64,000 nucleotides of DNA, taken from contig JBOZIK010000001.1 in assembly GCA_051453625.1 (NCBI GenBank), positions 9,094,070 to 9,158,069 on the forward strand, given 5' to 3'. The translations under genes were made by a program, and so were the position numbers. The notes under the pieces were generated by a model. The model saw nothing but the letters and a program-made list of their open reading frames with translations. It was not told the origin of the DNA and ran no database searches. Positions within the stretch are counted from its first letter, which is position 1. Every line of letters starts with the position of its first letter. Of the stretch, positions 57,961-64,000 are shown one piece after another. Source of the DNA: Welwitschia mirabilis (lineage: Eukaryota; Gnetophyta; Gnetopsida; Welwitschiales).

Positions 57961-60655
57961 TCATATTGGGGCCAAACCCCTCGAAAAAAATCCTAAACAT
58001 AGATCAAAACTACTAAATGAAAAAAATCCCACAACTTACCCATAGAATGACTGTTTGATGACTAAAATCACCCCTGCATTTTGTGACCATGGACCAAAAC
58101 TGTCCCCACCAATTCGTGGCCCTCCAAGACTTGCTCCCTCATATGCTCTAGATCCGTCAAAACTTAGCAGAGCTTTAAAACCCTAGCAAATCTCCTCAAC
58201 TTAGCATGATCAGTTCTTCAATGTTTTAAACTAAAGAGTTTTTAAGTTTATAGCTATCTGCATGCTAGCTTTTTAAGAATGGCAAAGGCCTAGTATTTTC
58301 CTAGTTGAGATAGAAATTTAGTTGCTTAATATAGTCTCTAATACTTTTTTTTTTTCCTTTTCTTTTCTTTGTTTAGCTAGGATTTCAAAATTAAATTTTG
58401 TGAATAGAGGTTTTTTCCATTTATCTTATTGGACTTTTGGAAATTCCTTTTTGCTTTGTTAATATATTTAGCCTCTTTTTAGGGAAAAACAATAAAGGTA
58501 AAATCTTTAGTGAACATCTAATTATTAAAAAAAGAAAAATAAAAAACTTATCCTAGATTTCTAAGTAGGGGATCTTATCCTAATGATTTTGTTTCACAAT
58601 GACAAATGTTATGATGTTGAATAAAGATTGTTGTTGCATGTGTTAATCTTTTATATTGTTTTTTTACTAACTTTTTTCCTATTTATTTTTTCCTCATCTT
58701 TATAAGTTAACTCAATATATTGATATTCTAACAAAGTTGGATGATTCCTTATGTGCTCTTATATGCTTTTCTTTCATATGTCTCCTACATAAAGCAACCT
58801 TAATCTTGATATCTAAGCTCTTCATGCAACATAGAAAATTGTTAAATTTTAATATAAAAGAAAGATGTTTATGTAAAGAAGAATATAAATAAATTAAATT
58901 GAAAATGTTTTGAGTATTATATGAATATAACACAAGTTAGAACTCAGCATAAAGTCGACTTTATTCAACCCATGCTCATAAATTATGATCTTTAACATCT
59001 TTTATTTAAATTCTGCAATGTGTCGGTTGGCTTGTGATTTTATCCATGTACTCAAGGTGCAAATGAATGTGGATTTTAACATCTAGGATATGAATTACAA
59101 GTGATTTCTAAATGTTGGATGGCTACATTCTAAGATGATAAAGGCCTTTTATAGGGTTTTATCTAATCAAGCATAAATACAATTTGTTCTTCTTATCATA
59201 ATTTTTTTCTTAATTATCAATGATTAATAATAATTGTTGTGATAATAGTTTCCTACGTCCTTGTTTTTTAAATGAATGATAGAATTGTTATGTCTATTCA
59301 ATTTGGGCAACTATTACATAATTATTAAACATTTGTAACCCACATCTTTATCATTCATCCATGTAGAGGTTTAGATGTATTTATGCTATCATTTTTATAT
59401 GGAAATCCTTCTATGCTTATTCATTATTATTCATTCATAGTTATCTAAAATAGGTCCCTAACACTTCCTTATAATCCTAAATAATATATACAAGCTAAGA
59501 TAATTTGTAAACCTTCTAATACTTCCTTGTGAAAGTGCCGTAGTGAATTCATCAAATATATAAAGTTTACTATTAATGTATTTGAAAATTAGGAATTTAT
59601 CTTCAAAAAGTCAAACTTTGCATCAATACGTTTGGATTTGCTTTTTTGAAATGAATTAATCATTAGCTTTATAGTATCTTGATTATTAACTTGAATTGGT
59701 CTTAATTATTAACTTGAAATGGTTGTATTTGAAACTTATCTACACTTTTCAATGAGCATTTAATGTACTCAGTTATTTATTTTTTAAAACTTTTTCCGCC
59801 TTTGCTTTTTGGGGGTATATTTATAATTACAACATTGTTTGTTTTGCAAAGGATAATGCAGAACTTCTTGTTTACACATTACTAAGAAAAAATGGTTTGC
59901 AATGTTGAAGAATAAAGAACCCATAGGTGGAGACACAATCATTTTCATTTTTAGTAAAACAAAAGTAAACTTTTTTATTTTAGTTATTTGTTATTTTATG
60001 TTATTCACTTTCATATAATATGGTTGGCCAACCAATTATTATGCCAACTATGATATGACATGTCTGAGACATACTAGATTTCGGACTTCCTAAACTTATT
60101 GATTAATCTAATATGTTTATACTATAATTAGGATTATTTAATTATTTTGATCATAAGTTCTTTGGAAACTGATTGTTATAAGCATGAGTTTCCAAGAAAC
60201 TATATGGAAGTCTTCTATTATTTAACGAGTAATAAATAACATAAATTTGTACATATAATATACAAGCTAGAGTAAAACGTATGCTTTTGTTTTGAAGCCT
60301 ATAATAACTACTTCATGCAATTAAATTTATGAGATCATCTGAATCATCTTTTGCACCCTACTAAAACATCGTGATACAAAGTTGGTTTTACTTAGTAAGA
60401 GCATAAGAATTATAACTGATTTGATATTATCTAAGACAACTTTAAATCTTGTTTTTTTAACTTATTTTTAATGCAATTTTTTTTAATTAATACTATGCTC
60501 TTTATATACAAAAATTTCTTTGCTTTAATGAATTATCCCTAGTTTGTTTTTTCTTTAACTTTTACAACTGCTTCCTTTACCTCTTACATCTTTCTTATAA
60601 TTGTTAAAGAATTCTTTGTGTTCATCATGTTACTTGTATAATATTTCAAGTGTTC
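57961..60655. other. No gene recognised
   Basis: 57961-58260 is less A+T-rich and may be the 5' UTR of LINE C. The remainder is A+T-rich with no coding remnant, terminal repeat or RNA gene that I can identify. Confidence 0.45.
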
Positions 60656-60714
60656 CACCCCCTTCCCCGTCTTTCCCTACCCCTCCACCCCCTCCACCTC
60701 CATTTTTCCCCCTT
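60656..60714 (-). other. C-rich tract with G-quadruplex potential on the minus strand
   Basis: Runs of C5, C4, C3, C4, C5 and C5 lie within 59 bases in otherwise A+T-rich DNA. The minus strand therefore has at least four G runs of three or more with loops up to about seven bases, which meets the usual G-quadruplex pattern. Confidence 0.75.
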
Positions 60715-63700
60715 CTCATGAGTGTGTAAATCTTTCCAAGGTAATTGATAACTTATATTTTGTAAGCTTTATAAAAAAAAGTAATTTGAAAAAATATATA
60801 TATATAATCGTATTGTAAAAGAAATAGATGACTTATTAATTTTTTTTTTTTGACAGGAATAGGAAATAGCAAATCACATTTAGTACGTAGTGTTCCATTG
60901 TCTGTTTTCTATTTATAGCCTTATAGGTGCAAAACACCATGAACACTAAGAGGTTCATCCATAATGAGTATACATCTAGTAAATAATCTTCATATATATG
61001 ATATCATTATCCTAAACAACTATTTTGAAGTAAAATTAACTAAAGGTATAAAATATATATTCTTAAAAAACTAAATGAGATAAATAATTTTAAGAATGTG
61101 CACAAAATTTCTTGGTACTAACATATTTAACTTGTATTTTACTTTGTGCTATAATAATAAAAAAAAAAATAAAAATGAAATACCTAAGATTAAGTAATGG
61201 AGTAAATTCATGTCAAATGAATCTACAACTATTATATCTTAATATAATAAAGAAAAGAATGAAACCATTGTAAAACAAAAATATGTATGTGATATCAACC
61301 AAAATGAAAAATTCCATGAAATTAAATAGTGTAAATTTTAACCTATGTTTTCTTAACTGATATTTTTTTTTCATTGAAGGACATTTTTCAAGAATTGAAC
61401 TCATGGTCACAATTATATTATAGTGTTGCTCTACTGTTAGAATGTCTCTTCAGAGATAATTTCAGTTATATTTTACATAAGTTAATATCAAATTATCTAA
61501 ATGAATTATCTATAAAATATTATGTGGTTCTTTGTATCTTTGCTTGTCATTGAAAATTCTATGACACCTTGATCATAATAAAATAATCTAACGATCATTC
61601 ATTAGAAGTTTCAAATTCAACATCCCCTATTATTTATCTTTTTCAAGAAATCAAAACCTAATAATATTAGGATGTAAAAAGTAAGTATCAATTAAATTTA
61701 ATTTTTACTCTTGAAGTTATCAACTAAAACCAAGGTAAGTTTATTTCAATTACATGTTATACAAAAGCCGTTTACACTCACTTCTTTAGTTTAATTAAGT
61801 AATATTTATTTTTCTATCTATTTTCTATTATTCCTTTTTTTTATTTCTTTAAGGTTATTAGTTAAAACATTTTATTCTAATCAAATAGGTAACCAAGATA
61901 ATTTACTGATTACAAAATAATTAGTGGTAATAGCTATGATTAGATCACTATAAATATTTATAAGATTATTTTTCTAAGGCAAATTAGCAAAGAATTCACT
62001 AAAATAATAAAAAGGTGATTTACAAGTCACCACTATGATACTTTCTAAGTAACTTTTATCTTTATCTACATTTGGAATGTTACTTTTATATTTAATTCTA
62101 TTTTAATTCCTTTTTAAGTGGTTATTTATTAATTACTTTTTAAATATTTAAATAAATATTATTAATATTTTTAATTTTTTAATATTGATCTAATTTTCTT
62201 TAAGCTTTATAACTACCTAAAAACTCAATTGGTTGATTTGATAACTAGAATAATTAAAACACATCTTATATTATCCAAGTTCTTAGTAATATGCAAAATA
62301 TTTTTTTCTTTTTTTCATCTTTTTCCCTTTTTTTTTGTCCCTTCTTTTTGGGTTTATAGTTGAGGTGACAGTATGGGTTTAATCCATCGAAAAAAAAGTC
62401 TTCATTACAATTTAAAAAAGAGTTTAAAACTAAGCCACCTAAAATGTCAATTTTAATAAAATACTCCATAATTTTAAAACTATGCATATTTTAGTGGTAT
62501 GTTTACATTTAGATTTTTTAAGCCTTTTTAATTAATTACTTAAAAATTATTAGTTAAAATATTTAATAGGTCTTGTTATCTTTTTTAACATTTATTCTTA
62601 ATCCAGTTTACTTCAAGATTAATATCTAATGAAAAACGAAAAAGGCTTTTTCTCTAATTCGAATAATTAGAATATGTGTTATATTATCAAAATTCTCATT
62701 GTTATCCACATTACCAATCTAAGTCTCAAGACAACTTGTATTACTAACTTCAAAAAACTACACATGAATTTTCGAATTAGTTATTCTGTGTGTCTTATAC
62801 TACTATAAATTAACACTTTTTATGAATACTTTAATTTAGAATAAGAGTTTAAATAATGTTACTATAAATCTTGCTAACATAAACTACTGTTGCATGAGAT
62901 TCAAGAAGTCTCAAATCATGTAAAATAGTATTTAAAGTTTGATATGTCAAAGTATTGGATTCAAATCCTATAGTATGCAAGTTATCTTATGGTTCATATT
63001 CATATATTCAAATTGAATTTGGGTGCAACCTTCAATGTCTTCGATATGAATCACAGACCTACACTTGGTGGTGAACTCCTAGGTCGATATGAGTTTCACC
63101 TAGCTAAGAAAACTAGTAACCAGAGTGAGTGTGATACACCCTTTCATCACTTTACTTCCTTAACAAAACTCAAAAAAAGAGTTAAATTAAAAAGGGGGGA
63201 AAAACTCCTTTAGAGTACATCTTTGTAAAAGTAACATCAAATTTAAATCTTTGTATTCAATCTAGTGAAGATATTTAAATACTATTGTTATTCTTCTATA
63301 TTAACTTACTAATAATCTTTTGAATAACACAAAGAATATAGGATTTTAAGAAGAAATGAATTGAAGTGTTTTAAGTTTTCTAGTATATTATCTTTCAATA
63401 TCAAATATTAAATGAATAAATAAGAAAATCATTATTTCTTAAAAATTTCTACTTTTGAACTCTTATAAATGTGTAAGATCATTCTTTAATGTTATATGAG
63501 TAGTCCTCTCACATATAATTACAAATGCACAATTCAAAATGGAAATATTTTAATATCACTATACATGATAATAACATAATTAAAAAATTATATATTCCAT
63601 CAATTTAATTATGACTTTATATTAAATATCTGATAAATGTATTATCCCATTTCTTGCATTAATCTAAAATTATATATATTCATATNNNNNNNTATATATA

Positions 63701-64000
63701 TATATATATATGAATAACTATTTGAAAATAATATGATCAAATTGGAGTCATGATTCTCTTAAAGAACAATTATGGGTTCTTTCAAGGAACATCTTTCATA
63801 ATCTATAAAACTAAGAGATAATATGAAATATTAGATTTCCTTTATCAAATCAAAATGTAAAGTCTAAAATGAAAGATCGATGAATACTAATTTAGTTATT
63901 ACTTTTATTTACTATGAAAATGAAAATAAATATTAAATAGTCTACAATGTTATAAATAATACTCAATAGAGCACATTAATAACATATTATAATAGTTATA
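60715..64000. other. No gene recognised; extremely A+T-rich
   Basis: Homopolymer and TA-rich DNA with short frames only (for example 61410-61213 minus and 62989-63213 plus), none with a known motif. GGATTCAAATCC at 62957-62968 resembles a pol III box B, but no box A was found. Confidence 0.45.
63669..63712. repeat. (TA)n microsatellite with a 7-N gap
   Basis: ATTATATATATTCATAT, 7 N (63686-63692), then TATATATATATATATATATGAATA. The flanks (TATTCATAT and ATATGAATA) are complementary, so the tract is palindromic, which may explain the gap. Confidence 0.9.

Noticed and set aside
62950-62975. tRNA or SINE from the box B-like GGATTCAAATCC
   Set aside because: No box A at proper distance, no cloverleaf, and the background is low-complexity A+T.

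Overview
The window is nuclear DNA of a flowering plant, about 70% A+T by eye, from repeat-rich heterochromatin. The plant origin rests on four kinds of element: plant Ty1/copia retrotransposons with degenerate initiator-tRNA primer sites, plant-type L1 LINEs (an ORF1 resembling the DUF4283 gag-like domain, then an endonuclease/reverse-transcriptase ORF2), an En/Spm (CACTA) DNA transposon, and a tRNA-derived SINE-like sequence. I cannot place it more narrowly than angiosperm. It is a draft assembly with twelve N gaps. No intact host gene, tRNA, rRNA or CRISPR array was seen. Almost every coding remnant carries many stop codons, mostly CAA/CAG to TAA/TAG or TGG to TGA/TAG, as expected from long decay of methylated DNA.

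Layout. 1-1088: two abutting LTR fragments, one with an array of GGACGTCC boxes. 2683-8640: LINE A, interrupted inside its reverse transcriptase by copia element C1 (3123-5794, target duplication AAAGT). 8737-8830: SINE-like sequence. 9460-9860: another LINE fragment. 10062-10345: minus-strand LTR fragment, then a CA microsatellite. 11555-16968: minus-strand copia element C2. 16969-21060: decayed DNA with one dispersed direct repeat.

21061-49990 is a four-level nest. LINE B carries two copia insertions: C3 (22596-26924) at the start of the endonuclease and C4 (28743-48434, target duplication ATTTA) in the reverse transcriptase. C4 is a SIRE/Maximus-like element with an extra ORF after pol and a second IN-RT-RNase H block. 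A CACTA transposon (38294-46933, target duplication GAT) lies in the 3' part of C4. Removing each insert with one copy of its target duplication restores the reading of the sequence beneath it.

49991-51548 is unclassified plus-strand coding-like remnant. 51549-57960 holds LINE C on the minus strand; between its ORF2 and its A-rich 3' end lies a further frame that ends in a recognisable DnaJ J-domain with its HPD motif. 57961-64000 is very A+T-rich DNA without recognisable genes, apart from a C-rich tract able to form a G-quadruplex on the minus strand.

The genes do not form a host pathway. They are layers of selfish elements whose insertion order can be read: LINE B, then C3 and C4, then the CACTA element. 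The most unusual items are the J-domain in LINE C, the fully bounded nest, the internally repeated C4 element with its extra ORF, and the two LTR families carrying arrays of CpG-containing palindromic boxes.
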